Positions 20,711 to 31,967 of a stretch of DNA of 64,000 nt are shown piece by piece; position 1 is the first letter of the stretch; every line of letters starts with the position of its first letter. The notes below the pieces were generated by a model that saw only the letters and a program-made list of their open reading frames with translations, did not search any database and was not told the DNA's origin. A program made the position numbers and the translations under genes. The stretch is from Gambelia wislizenii. Lineage: Eukaryota > Chordata > Lepidosauria > Squamata > Crotaphytidae. The stretch spans positions 198,631,809-198,695,808 of the forward strand of contig JAUMIR010000002.1 of assembly GCA_030847615.1 (NCBI GenBank), read 5' to 3'.

Positions 20711-21415
20711 CAGATAACTTTCTCTGCAAGAAAATATGGCAAATTGTATTTCACCTTTTTCCTGGACATCTCTGGAGCTCTCTCCCTCACCTACCACGTC
20801 TCATTGTCTCCCCTTGAAGAAGCCACGCTGCTTATCGAGTAAAGCAGTTACCTAATTAAATGCTAGATGGCTGAAATCAATATCAGGATACATCTTTTCC
20901 TGGCTCTATGCTTTCTTTCTGAGTAAGGATGAACAAGCAAGGCACATCATATTTGCAGTTTGGTTAGCCCTTCTGTTGTCTTGGTTGGCTGACAACACTG
21001 CAAATGAATTCCTCAAAATGCTTATCAGCTCACCTGGAACAACTCTGCATCTTTCTTCAAAATGTGGAAAAGGCCAGATTTCATAGTCAATGCAGGTTGT
21101 ATTGTCAAGGAGCAATTTGTGGCAAAGCAGAATACCTCCTGGTTCTTGTTGTATAGAACACACATTAGATCAGCTGAAGCCCTGGGGACCTCTAAACCAC
21201 ATTTGGCTCAGGATGGAGACATGTTTTGCAGTTGTCCATAAAAATGCAGAATACAAGCTAAAGTTGACAACATCACTCTCAGCTTAGTAGTGTTTTGTAT
21301 AAGCACAATTGTTATTTAGAAATAGACTGTGTTAAGTTCCAGAATGGCCACAAGAGGGCAGCAATATCACAGAGGTAACGATAAAGAATAGAGCTACAGT
21401 CATACAAATAAGTTT
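20711..21415. other. No gene recognised
   Basis: Unique-looking sequence; short ORFs on both strands without domain or splice support. Confidence 0.4.
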
Positions 21416-21416
21416 G

Positions 21417-21640
21417 TGTGGATGTGTCTTTAAGTCATCTGTCACCTTATGGCAACTCCATGAATTTCATAGGGTTTTCTTAGGCAAGGAATACTCAGAG
21501 GTGGATTGGCCAGGTTCCTCCTCTGAAATATAGCCTACAGTACCTGGTATTCATTGGTGGTCTTCCATCCAAGTACTAACCAGGGCTGGCTCTGTTTGCC
21601 TTCCAAACTCAGACGGGATCTGGTGCTTTTAGGATATTTA
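21417..21640 (-). mobile_element. 5S-rRNA-derived SINE
   Basis: On + at 21535-21632 the text 'ggtcttccatccaagtacta' then 'accagggctggctctg' is the reverse complement of the 3' half of 5S rRNA (TTAGTACTTGGATGGGAGACC). The remaining body and tail ('aactccatgaatttcatagggttttcttaggcaagg') are shared with the tRNA-headed SINEs. So it is a SINE with a 5S head, not a 5S gene. Confidence 0.8.
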
Positions 21641-21711
21641 GGCCCTATACAGATACACAGGATCTAAAAATGGGATACAGAATTCTCTTAAGGCAGACAT
21701 AGAAATCATAT

Positions 21712-21800
21712 CATTCCCAACTGTGGTTGGACAGCAAGACCCAGCATTCTTCAGCTAGCTAGGGCTGCTGGGAATGGTGTTCCAACCACATCTGGAAGGA
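21712..21800. repeat. Palindromic MITE (Pal-C family)
   Basis: 'caactgtggttgga' mirrors 'tccaaccacatctgg' around a centre with 'agctagctagggctgctggga'. Confidence 0.5.
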
Positions 21801-22379
21801 CACAAGAGTTTTATCTCTCATAGGACTGACAAATGAAGAGAAGCAAAGGAAGCCAGCCAGCTACTCCTGTGTCCTCAGCAGCAATTTGATCTCCAAAAAC
21901 CAGCAAACGTTTTCTATATCACAGACACAAATGTCTGTACAAAGGCTGTTTGAAAAGTTGGCAGTCCTGTGACTTATATACTCAGGAGAAAATAAAACAA
22001 TCTCAGAAGTGTTGAAGAGATGTTAAGTTTCTGCAAGAAGCCTCTATAGAAATATCCATAGCTGCAAACTCAACCAGCAACCAGCAGTGCCTTCCATACA
22101 ACAAAGAAACAGGGCCTGTTTGATGCCTGTGTCTTGAGCTTCTAGAAATTTGCATCAAGAAATATCTCATCTGTGTTGCTCCCTACCTGGATCAAATCAG
22201 CTGCTATCTGAGTTTTCACCAGGGATTCTTTTAGCAGGATCATTCAGAGAGAACCATGGCCTGGCTTCTACCTGCACATTCACCGGCACATCGTCAGGTG
22301 AGTAATTCCATATATGAACCATATATACCATCTCAAAGATAGTAGGTTGTTTGGTAAGTTTTGCATTTTTCCTAAGGCA

Positions 22380-22495
22380 GGCTTGGGAATCATGTAGCGT
22401 TCCAGATGTTTAAGACTGCAGCTCCCACCATTCTTCCCCATTGACTATGTTGGCTAAGGCTGTGGGGGACTTACAGTTCAGTAACATCTGAAGGT
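22380..22495. repeat. Palindromic MITE (Pal-C family)
   Basis: 'gttccagatgtttaagactgcagctcccacc' (in two parts) and the decayed mirror 'acagttcagtaacatctgaagg' bound a GGCTAAGGCTG centre. Confidence 0.5.
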
Positions 22496-22499
22496 CTGC

Positions 22500-23245
22500 A
22501 TGACCCCACATCTAGCCTAAGGTGTTCCCTATATCAAGGGATTAAGAGGGTACCCTGGCCTCTGATCCCTTGATGTAGGGTGGGTTAGATATACTTCAAT
22601 AATTCATTCTGCCTCAAGCAAAAGGCTTTTTCGTGTTGTCAGTTCACATGCACAATTATCAAGTGTTACAGAAATCATGCATGTGAGGAACATAGCCTCC
22701 ATGGGGGGGGGCTGACAAGACTCTAGCCTGGGGCCCAGGGCCCAAGGATTAGGAGGGGGTCCTGGCTTGATATTATTGTAAGTTTTTATTATGTAAATCA
22801 ATTTAGTTATAAAAATAAATATAAATATTACTTTGGTGTCATCACTTAAACTGCCTTATTTTAGTTTTTATCCTGTAGAGCATCTCACTGCCCTTAACCT
22901 TAGCAGTAGATAGGGGGCCCACCAAAGATCCTATCCTGGGGGCCTACTTCAGGATGTGGGGCCATGGTGAGGAACCAGTTGTCTGAAACAGATAGGTAGT
23001 GCTTCCAACTAATTTCAACTGCTTCATCTCTCAGTACTGAGAAGGTAATATCATTTCTGATTAGGGCACACCTCAGCTGTCCTATCACTATGAGGGATGT
23101 TCAGTATTCTCTCTCCCCTTTCCTTAAGAAAGCTGTCCTACTACTCCCCATTGGTTTTGCAAAGTTCTGGATTTTATTTCTATGCTTCATGGACCATTCA
23201 CTCACAGAAGTTGTGCTTTGATGTTGCAGACATGCCACAGCCCAA
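22500..23245. other. No gene recognised
   Basis: It holds a G-run near 22704 and short ORFs only. Confidence 0.35.
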
Positions 23246-23374
23246 TAGTGAGGCACCTCTGGGCCTTAAGATTAGCAGACTACAACTCCCACCATCCCTT
23301 ACCATTGGCCATGCTGGGTGGGGCTGATGGGAGTTTTAAGCCAAAACATCTGCAGGGCTAAAGACTCTCCACCC
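23246..23374. repeat. Palindromic MITE (Pal-C family)
   Basis: 'gactacaactcccaccatcc' and 'ggggctgatgggagtttta' mirror each other around 'ccattggccatgctggg', the canonical centre of this family. Confidence 0.6.
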
Positions 23375-23759
23375 TGGTCTTAGCCCTCCAATGCCTGCCT
23401 TTTCCTAGCTTCAAGACCAACACTCAAGAGAGAAGAATGTCTTTGTGGCTACTTGCAGGAGAGGAGGGGAGGACTTTCACTTTTTCCACTTCCAATTTTC
23501 CACTTCCAGTTTTTCCATTCTTGTTCTTTCTTTGCAATTGCTGAAATCAGTTTGTAATTTCCTCCTCAGTGGTGACAATCTGAGTAGAACTGCTCTGGGA
23601 GGTATAAATATCACCAAGCTGGATGCATCTTTGAAGGGTGATCTCATTCAGCATCAATAGCGATGCTGCTCGTGAGCCTGTTTCCTAGCAACTGAGGAGG
23701 GGTTCTCTCCCAGGAGTGTGACAGTGCAGCCAATGAGTGAGTGTCAGCAGAGGAATCTC

Positions 23760-24123
23760 TTCATTCCAAGTTCAGGCTTTGCTGAGGAGCTCCATTGGGT
23801 GTAAGAAGGAGGAGAGCAGCCTATGGCTGAACAACCCATGCTGCTTTCCCAAAAATATGATTTGTCTTTACATTGCATGATTGATACAGAGAAGGTCCTA
23901 GTGAATACATTAGATGAGACCAAACAATACCCTTCATTCCAAGTTCAGGCTTCATTCCAAGTTCAGGCTTTGCTGAGGAGCTCCATTGAGTGTAAGAAGG
24001 AGGAGAGCAGCCTATGGCTGAACAACCCATGCTGCTTTCCCAAAAATATGATTTGTCTTCACATTGCATGATTGACACAGAGAAGGTCCTAGTGAATACA
24101 TTAGATGAGACCAAACAATACCC
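23760..24123. repeat. Tandem duplication, period 191 bp
   Basis: Units 23760-23932 and 23951-24123 are nearly identical (changes at a handful of sites, e.g. gggtgtaag/gagtgtaag). Between them the 18-mer ttcattccaagttcaggc is present one extra time (23933-23950). ORFs here are by-products of the duplication. Confidence 0.9.
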
Positions 24124-24395
24124 CTTGCTCAATCCAGAATTGAAGCTTCAGTTCTAACATTCCAGACCAGATTCTGGATTTTGAGAAGTCTTGAGAACTG
24201 AAGTGGAAGTATGAGCATGCCTGAGCTCTGAGATCTTTGGCAGAGACACTTCTCTCAACCGCACCACATTCACTGGCATATTTTATTGAAAAAAACATAA
24301 AGTAGTTCACATACACAACGCACATGCCTAAGAACCACACAAGGCTATAGCAGAGTAAGACAGAAAGATTAGATAGTGGGAGAGATTCAGGAATA

Positions 24396-24613
24396 CAGTT
24401 GTCCCTTCATATTCACTGGGGTTTGGTTCCAGGATCCCCCGTGGATACCAAAATCCATGAATACTCAAGTCCCATTATATGCAATGGCATAGCAAAAGGG
24501 TGTCCCTTATATAAGATGATAAAATCAAGGTTTGATTTTTGGATTATTATTATTTTTTTAAGAATATTGTCAAGCTGTGAATACCTAAATCCGTGGATAC
24601 GGAGGGACAACTG
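24396..24613. mobile_element. Tigger/pogo-like MITE
   Basis: It starts CAGTTGTCCCTTCATATTCA and ends GGATACGGAGGGACAACTG, with TA on both sides (24394-24395 and 24614-24615). Terminal inverted repeats starting CAG and a TA duplication fit the Tc1/mariner-pogo superfamily. The element at 40394-40622 is a second copy, inverted in its interior. Confidence 0.8.
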
Positions 24614-24769
24614 TATAGGGCGAAAGTTACCAGTCTGAGAGGGAAGAGTTCCGTGCAGCAAAGATATTTAGACAGGCATCTGAGGGTGGCACAGTAGGTT
24701 CTGATTTGGGGCACCATGAGCAAGAGAGTGACCGGGTTCATCCACCATGGCACACCTAGCTAGGGTTGG

Positions 24770-24771
<2 letters not shown>

Positions 24772-24833
<62 letters not shown>
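24772..24833. repeat. (TC)n microsatellite, about 31 units
   Basis: A perfect TC run of about 60 bases directly abuts the 3' end of a - strand LINE-V copy. On the element's strand it is the (AG)n tail, expanded. Confidence 0.95.
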
Positions 24834-24835
<2 letters not shown>

Positions 24836-25262
24836 CTTTTCTTTGCAAATGAAGATTCAGGAAGGACGCATCCCGCGCTTTCTGCAAGTGCGCTGATGAC
24901 TGAAAAGGCCAACCAAGATAAACAAGTCCAGGTGCAGAAAGCACAGCAGAAGGTCTCCTTAGGTGATGTTTCCAGGTTGTGATTCTTTCTGTATTGTTGT
25001 TTCTCTTCAAGACTTGTTCAGCGTGAGCTCTCAAATAACGCTGCAACATTGTGAATAGTGCATCTCCATGCCTCCCGATGTGAGGCCAGGGCGGACCATT
25101 GTTGGTGATCAATGTGGCCAAGCCTGAGATGTTGTTCCAGGGAGTCCCTGTATCCCTTATTTGGAGCTCCCCTCTTACACTGACCTGTGGCGAGTTCACC
25201 GTAGAGTACTATTTTTGGGAGGTGATAGTCCTCCATCCTAGAAATGTGCCCTGCCCAGCAAG
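24834..25262 (-). mobile_element. LINE-V 3' fragment
   Basis: On the - strand it encodes RLGHIDHQQWSALASHREAW and the preceding KIVLYGELATGQCKRGAP stretch, then the finger region and 'aaagccagagag'. It is truncated near 25262 inside the sequence for 'CWAGHISRMED'. Confidence 0.85.
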
Positions 25263-26260
25263 ATACTTATAACATATGTCGCGCCTTGGAGGATTGTGCT
25301 GGTTATAACAAAGCCTGCTTGGCTTTCCCACAGGATAGACAAAAGGAACCGAAACTCAACTGATTGTGTTAATGGTTGGCATATAGAAATTGATGGGCTT
25401 GAGACAACTTTGCAAGGTTGGACAAGAGGGGGTATTGGGAAGATTTCCATAGGAATAGATTTAGGAATGGTCCCTTAATTGTTTGATTAACTCATTGCTA
25501 AGATGCTTGAGACTGGAAGAAAGGATTAGCACATACCTCCTTAATGATTGCGTTGTTGTCATAAACCCATTACTGTGGAGACAGGGGCTTTCCACATAAT
25601 CTTAACTTGGTTTTTCCCACCATTATATTTCTAAACACATCCCAGGTCATCATGACCTTTGGCTGACTTCCAGTCTGCCTAACCTCCCAGCCAAAGTAAC
25701 TCCGAATGATGTCTAATATTTCCAGTTATGAGATACTGTGGGGAGGGGTTAGTAGGGCAATCTGTACTAATAATGCAATGCAGCAGCTAATGCTCAAATA
25801 AAATGGATGCATCTGCTGATATGAAAGTGCAGGATCATGCACCTCTTTTTGACATATGTCCACATAGTCTGCATGCAGAGGCCTATCAATATGGTTGTTA
25901 TGGCTGCTCACCATGCACACTCACGCAAGTAGAAGATTCAAAAGGTACAATATGAGCTTTGTTGTCACTTTTTCACTCTCCATGAAGCTGAGGGAAAGGG
26001 GTTTGTGGGGACTTTAAAACTCTTGAGAAAAATATGAGTGGAACCTCTTGGCGATGAAGACTTCATTGGAATGATGTAGAAGCAGTTAAATCCCTCCCCA
26101 CCACCACACACACTTCCTCTTTACCATAAACATGTAATCTATGTACAGTAAACCTCAGAGAATTGCAGTTGCTCACATTCATCCCTTATTCATCCTGCAT
26201 CTCACTTTCTCTCTCCAAGCCTCTAACTGAAAATGCATTGTGTCGGGTACCTATCATTTA
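25263..26260. other. No gene recognised
   Basis: Unique-looking sequence; no supported features. Confidence 0.4.
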
Positions 26261-26263
26261 TGG

Positions 26264-26382
26264 CAGGGCAGGAGGTCATGTGACCCTCCAGATATCATTA
26301 GATTGCAACTCCCAGCATTCCTAACCATTGGCTATGCTGACTATGGCTGCTCAGAGTTGCTGCCCAACAACATCTGCATGAT
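26264..26382. repeat. Palindromic MITE (Pal-C family)
   Basis: 'ccctccagatatcattagat' to 'caacaacatctgcatg' with the centre 'accattggctatgctgac'. Confidence 0.55.
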
Positions 26383-26399
26383 TTCCACCTCTAGTTTAT

Positions 26400-27420
26400 A
26401 CTTATGCTGTGAAGCATCATCAATATTCATTGGATTTATTTATTTCTGTAAATATTTACAAGCAGCCATTGTAAGATCAAGACCATGCAAGATGGCAAAC
26501 AAAATGGAAGTACTAAATGCAGTAACATAATGTTCAGACAATTTAGCATTTTAAAATGCAGTAAAACAGAACACATTAATATCCACTGATCAATACATTG
26601 ATTGGACAGTAGAAAAAAATACGAACTGAACCACAGCAAAGCACATTGGAATCACATTAATTTCAATATGAGGGAGATGGCAGTACATAGTAAAGTCTCC
26701 CATAAAAATCAGGAGGACTTAATTCCACTTGACTTTGGCCAGACCTCATCTAATAATAGCAAATGGGATAAAAAGAATCTAAGTAATATTTCAGCAATTT
26801 TCCCCATCAGTATTACCACTTGATTCAGATTCCGAGTATTTCTAAGCACACAGAAAGCATATCTGTAATAATGGAGATTATTATAATCTGATTAAAAATG
26901 CAGATTATAATAGTCCACACACTCATGCTATGTCTCTCTCTTTGTCCATCCCTTCATCTTTCCCCAGCTCTTATCGCACCTGAGAGTAATGGCATCCAGC
27001 AGTGTCAGGAAGGTTCCCCATAGATGCCTGTGAGTGTTCAGAGGTATTTCCTTAACCTCCTTTGGAATTTCTGCATGAAGTCTAATTGCATTGCCTTAAA
27101 GCAACATTCCTCTGAGCACTGACCCAAATACTTTTATGCCATTTCTTTCCAGCCAATGAGCAGGCATTTCAGTGATTCACATTATGATGCTTAGGCTCTT
27201 CCACAGCCCCATCTTTTCCCCAAAAGAGACTAAAAACCCCAGGCCATGGTTCATAATCTTTGGGTGGCTTAAATGCCCATCCTTTAGCTGACATTGAGCT
27301 AGGTTCAACAGCAGCTGCATTAAAGTGGCCACAGACTTTTAAGGCCATGTGTTGCTGTTTTGATGAAATCATGTAATTCCCAAAAGCACAATCAGAAGAG
27401 AATCAGACAGCTTCATATAC
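26400..27420. other. No gene recognised
   Basis: AT-rich. An acceptor-like 'cttcatctttccccag' at 26950-26968 is followed by an open stretch to a 'gtgagt' near 27031, but no frame links it to any other exon. Confidence 0.35.
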
Positions 27421-27425
27421 ATATA

Positions 27426-27649
27426 TCAACTCAAAGGGTACCAGAGACATCTGATGTGAACAAGATACTGCCTCATCTCGCACTGGTGGGATGAGGCCAT
27501 CAGACTGTGGGCCACCAGTCATTTAAAGCCTATAGATTATGGCTGGCCTTAAATTACTGGTGCCCCACAGTCTGATGGCCTCATCCCACCATTGTGAGAT
27601 GAGGCAGTTTCTTGTTCAGAGCAGATGTCTCTGGTACCCTTTGAGTTGA
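27426..27649. mobile_element. Fold-back MITE, arms about 105 bp
   Basis: The sequence is one large palindrome. It starts TCAACTCAAAGGGTACCAGA and ends TCTGGTACCCTTTGAGTTGA. Inside, 'gatgaggccatcagactgtg' mirrors 'cacagtctgatggcctcatc'. The centre is near 27537. No transposase. The family is not recognised. Confidence 0.75.
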
Positions 27650-27655
27650 CACCTA

Positions 27656-28232
27656 GGACTTTATCATACACAGCCTGTTTAAATGTTCTTTTGCCGGCAT
27701 TTAAAAAAGTATTTTTATGCCGGCAAAAGAACATTCCCCCCTGCACTTACCTTGTAATCCCGGCAAAGGCTTCTGGCAATGAAGAGGAAGTGAACGGAGC
27801 CCCGTTCACTTCCTTGTTTGAAATCTCACACAATTTTCATCGCACAGGAAATTCGAAGTTAAAAACAAAAATAAACATCTAAAAGTTACCCTAAGCACCC
27901 AAACTCACTGTGAAAGTCCCAAGTAACCCATGGAGGGTCTTAAAAAGAGTGAAATGTACCTGGATGTTCTGATCTCACCCAAAAGTGTTTGCGTCGGAGC
28001 AGCCATTGTTGGGGTAAGTACATGATTTAAACGGCCCGAGGTATCACATGCCAGCAATGCTGGCAAAAAGTGGCGGGGGGGGGGTGTCTATTGGTGGCTT
28101 AAGCAGTCAGTTAAAAAGTATATGATTTTGCCTCTTTATAACCATAAAAGGTTGATGTCATCTGATCCATGTGCCCTTTCGTGGTTATGTGGTGTCCTTA
28201 TGATGCCATATTTTCCTCGTCTGATAAAGTCC
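27656..28232. mobile_element. Candidate DNA transposon with 14-bp terminal repeats and internal hairpins
   Basis: Ends are ggactttatcatac (27656) and gtctgataaagtcc (28219), inverted with one mismatch. Inside are a perfect 19-bp hairpin (27682-27700 / 27717-27735) and a 12-bp hairpin (27786-27797 / 27802-27813). The interior is CpG-richer than the flanks. CTA next to each end could be a 3-bp target duplication. Superfamily unassigned. Confidence 0.5.
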
Positions 28233-28250
28233 CTAATTTCATCTAAAGAG

Positions 28251-28470
28251 ACAAGCAGTGTATTTACACTGTAGAACTATTGCAGTTTGACACCACTTTA
28301 ACTGTCATGGCTTCAACCTACAGAATCCTGAGATTTGTAGTTTGGTGAGGCACCAGCACACTTTGGCAGAAAAAGCCAAAGACCTTGTAAAACTACAAAT
28401 CCCAGGATTCCATAAGATGGAGCTATGACACTTAAAGTGGTGTCAACCTGCTATAACTGATACACCCAAG
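28251..28470. repeat. Palindromic MITE Pal-A
   Basis: 'gcagtttgacaccactttaa' and 'cttaaagtggtgtcaacctg' mirror each other, with 'gagatttgtagtttggtgag' and 'aactacaaatcccaggattcc' inside. Confidence 0.75.
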
Positions 28471-28565
28471 GTGAGGCAGTTGCCAATTTCACCACTCAAG
28501 AAATGGGACCAGGTCCATTTTTGATACCCCAAAGCATTTTAAAGAACTGTTTCATATTGATTTTA

Positions 28566-28598
28566 GATCATAGAATCATAGAATTGTAGAGTTGGAAG
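28566..28598 (-). mobile_element. CR1 3'-end fragment
   Basis: 'atcatagaatcatagaattg' then 'tagagttggaag' is the reverse complement of the CR1 3' terminus with its ATTCTATG repeats. Very short. Confidence 0.7.
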
Positions 28599-28825
28599 TT
28601 CTTTGAACCATTTTGTTTTACTGGTGTTTTTCTTTCTTTATGTCATACTAGCTATACCTGGCATAACATACACCGTTATCTACATATATAAAACACTTCA
28701 GTACGTTTCCATTCCAACTCTGCTGACTGGGCACTTAGGAAACATATCAAGAGTACAATCATTTGATCCGTTAATATATAACCTTTCAAATCAAGTATAA
28801 TGACTAGCTTCATGCCGAGAGCCCC

Positions 28826-29210
28826 TCCGCCACCACTATGCAACCACGCATACATACAGACACATAGATACACATATAATGCTAGACACACACACACCAT
28901 GCATGCCAGCATGAGAGGGCCCTTCCACCACCATAGAATCACGTGTACACATACACCACGTTACACACACACCACATGCCAGGATGCGAGACTCCCTCCG
29001 TTGCCACCATGCAACCACACATACACACACCACACTAAACACACACACCACACTACACACACACACACCATGTGCAGCAGAACAGGAGGTCCCCTCTGCT
29101 GCTGCCATGCAACCACGTGTACATACACCCCATGCTACACACACAAAACCCATGCTATCTACACACACCCAACATGTGCCAGGATGCAAGGAACCCTCCA
29201 TGGCCATGTT
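28826..29210. repeat. CA-rich imperfect tandem repeat, unit about 75-105 bp
   Basis: The phrase 'ccaccatgcaaccac' or close variants recurs near 28832, 28927, 29006 and 29104, each followed by (CA)n stretches and 'gccaggatgc'. The resulting ORFs (137 codons on +, 148 on -) are low-complexity. Confidence 0.75.
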
Positions 29211-29239
29211 TAGAAAGGACTTGAAGCTTCCCACATGTT

Positions 29240-29930
29240 TATACCCCAAGGCCCAAGAGCAAGGAGCAGCTATAGACAGCACTTAAGGTCCAAGGCCCAA
29301 CAGCAAGGAGCAGCTATAAAGAACACAGAGGGCCCAGGAGCAGCTACAGATGGAAGAGAAGGCCCAAGAGCAAGGAGTAGCTACAGACAGCACAGAAGTA
29401 CAAGGCCTGAGAGCAAGGAGCAGCTATAGACAACACAGAGGGCCCAGGAGCAGCTACAGATGGAACAGAAGGCCCAAGGCCCAGGAGCAGCTACAATCAG
29501 CACAAAAGGCCAACAGCAAGGAGCAGCTATAGACAACACAGAGGGCCCAGGAGCAGCTACAGATGGAACAGAAGGCCCAAGGCCCAGGAGCAGCTACAAT
29601 CAGCACAAAAGGCCAACAGCAAGGAGCAGCTATAGACAACACAGAGGGGCCCAGGAGCAGCTACAGCAGAGAAGGCCCAAGAGCAAGGAGCAGCTACAGA
29701 CAGCACAGAGGGCCTCGGAGCAGCTACAGATGGAACAGAAGACCCAAGAGCAAGGAGCAGCTACAGATAGCACAGAAGCCCAAGAGCAAAGAGCAGCTGT
29801 AGACAACACAGAGGGCCCAGGAGCAGCTACAAATGGCAAAGAAGGCCCAAGAGCAACAAGGAGCTACAGACAGCACAGGAGGTCCAAGGCCCCAACCCAA
29901 AAGCAAGAAGCAGCTACAAACCACACAGAA
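29240..29930. repeat. Minisatellite with 30/37-bp subunits and a 103-bp higher-order unit
   Basis: Subunits are variants of 'cccaggagcagctacagatg' and 'agagcaaggagcagctacag'. A 103-bp compound unit starting at 29473 repeats at 29576 with no difference seen. Because 103 is not a multiple of 3, the repeat is open in all + frames and gives QGAAT-, RSSYRQH- and similar peptides; this argues against coding. Confidence 0.9.
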
Positions 29931-29999
29931 GACTATGTTGTGGTGGCCAAGACTGAGGGCCAAATGCCACTCTTAAATAGCAGTTCCCCTGGCTGATTC

Positions 30000-31478
30000 A
30001 GGTATGCTGAATGATTGCAGCTAGCTGCATCTGATAGTTTGGCCCCAGTTCATCCAAGACTGCCACAGCCATGGCCTGATTCTGCAAAAAGGCTGTGCTG
30101 GCTGCCGTAGCCAGGGGCCTAGTCCTGCGAGGAGAGGCAGATCCTGATCCCTATGCAGCCAATCAGCACACTGAAAATGGCAATGTACCCAAGAGAATTA
30201 TATCGATAGATTGTTTTTTGCCCCTTGCTGCAGCTTTTACCCTTGTTGTATTATGTGCTGTTTTGCCACTCTTTACTGTTTTGTATTTTATATATTTCAT
30301 TTATTTGTCCACTATCCATAAAACACTTGTTTTTGTGCTCTCATGGTGCAGTAAACAAACAAATGAACATCCAAGGGATTTGGAAGGAAGCAAAAAGAGT
30401 TTCTATTAGACCAGTAAGATTGCTCAGACAGTTCCTTGCACCAATTTGCAGGGTGAACAGGAAACATTAATGCACATATTGGCCATGTTGGACTACTAGT
30501 TCACTACTGCCCAGTTCCAGTGGGACCTCTTTCTACAGTTAAGGGTGAAACTCTCTGCCTGTCTTCTGAGTTCCATCCACAACTGGATAGCCAGACTGGG
30601 CATACCAGCGCCACCCTGAAACAGTACTGCATAGAGCTGCTACCTCTTCCTGAGTTCACCTACCATTTCCTTCATACCTCCTCACAGCAAACCCCACATT
30701 TTATATTTATGGGTAGTACCTTCATCTGTTCTCCACCGCAACATCCTAGTCCTCCATCCTAGAAACTAACCAGCTACTGTAGGAAATTCAGGCTGCCCAG
30801 TCCCTCCTGTGAGAACAGCTGGAGCTCACAAAACAGACATGCTAATATTTTGCTGGTGCCAAGGTGGGCAACCAGGTCATACTGTCCATTCCCTATTTGT
30901 CTAGCTGTTGACCCTGGAGGAACCTGGACAACTTGTTCATTGGACCCTATCTCATCACAGCAGAGATCAACACTGTAGCCTTCCACTTAGAACCCCATGA
31001 ATCCATCCTATGCTCTACCATTCCCTTCTGATCCCTGCAGACCTGACTCATCCCAACCAAGACCCTGTTATTCCACCAACCCTGGTGTGGAGAAAAGGAC
31101 TATGAAGTCTCTGAAGCTCTTCCTGCCTAACTACTTCAGCTTGTTTCTTTTTAAGGCCAGCCAAGGCTTATCCTCCTGTTTTGCAGCTGGCATTTTAGTC
31201 AATGGTACTCAGAAGGGTTAAACGGCTCAGTCTCTGACTTCAGGGGCTACACAGGATGATTCATGGTCCACTTCCAACAGTTCCAAGGCAGGGCTGCCAG
31301 CCTCCTTTGGCTTGAACAGGAGCCTGTGATATTGGCTTCCTTTTGGCCTTCTTCATCTGAGGAAGCCTCTTCCATGACAGACCAGCATCCTATTGGTGTT
31401 TTACACTGGCATAAGCTCCAGTTATGTCAGCAAAATTACTCCTTTGGGTGTTTTGAAAGGAGGTGTTATTTGGGGATT
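30000..31478. other. No gene recognised
   Basis: Unique-looking sequence up to the L1 target site. Several 70-107 codon ORFs have no domain or splice support. Confidence 0.4.
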
Positions 31479-31495
31479 GTGCAAGGAGGTATTTT
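31479..31495. repeat. L1 target-site duplication, copy 1
   Basis: gtgcaaggaggtatttt, repeated without change at 38659-38675. Confidence 0.95.
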
Positions 31496-31967
31496 TTTAT
31501 TATTATTATCTTTATTAAAAGTTTCTACATACAATTTCACATTTACCCTCCCTTACCCTCCCCTACCCAACAAAGCCCCAATATAATACAATATGATACA
31601 AGACAATACAAATCAGTACAATACAAAAGACACAGACAATCCATACAAACAAAATCACCATTAATATAAAATATACATACAACATAATTACTTCCTACCC
31701 TTCTGGATCATGAACTTGCTTTCTATTCTCCTTTAACCTTTCATAAGTTCCCTTATAACCTTGTTTCTAGACAGTATACATAAAGTTTCAGAATTTCGTA
31801 TCCATACACATTTCTCCTATTCACCCCGGATCCTGATTTTCATTTATTCGAGAATTGGAAATAGCACCCTTCCCAAACTTATTAATTTCTATATATGGGT
31901 AGTTTAGATTCATCTCTTTTTATTTATTTATTTTATTCAAGTTTATCATTTTTATCATTTTAATAGA
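31496..31967 (-). other. L1 3' UTR and tail
   Basis: Non-coding, ends 'taataaagataataataat' then A. The short AAT-rich tail differs from a long pure poly-A. Confidence 0.8.

Noticed and set aside
24740..25200. 147-codon ORF with an Arg-Glu repeat tail
   Set aside because: The Arg-Glu stretch is translated (AG)n microsatellite behind a LINE-V fragment.
26940..27035. Internal exon after 'tttccccag'
   Set aside because: An acceptor-like and a donor-like site are present but no phase-compatible partner exon or family match was found.
28826..29213. CRISPR-like or regularly spaced array
   Set aside because: Repeat and spacer are both low-complexity CA-rich sequence with variable spacing, in a vertebrate genome.
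29240..29996. 178-codon ORF with repeated QGAAT/RSSYRQH peptides as a repeat protein
   Set aside because: The repeat period of 103 bp is not a multiple of three, all + frames are open, and no splice or start context supports it. It is a minisatellite.
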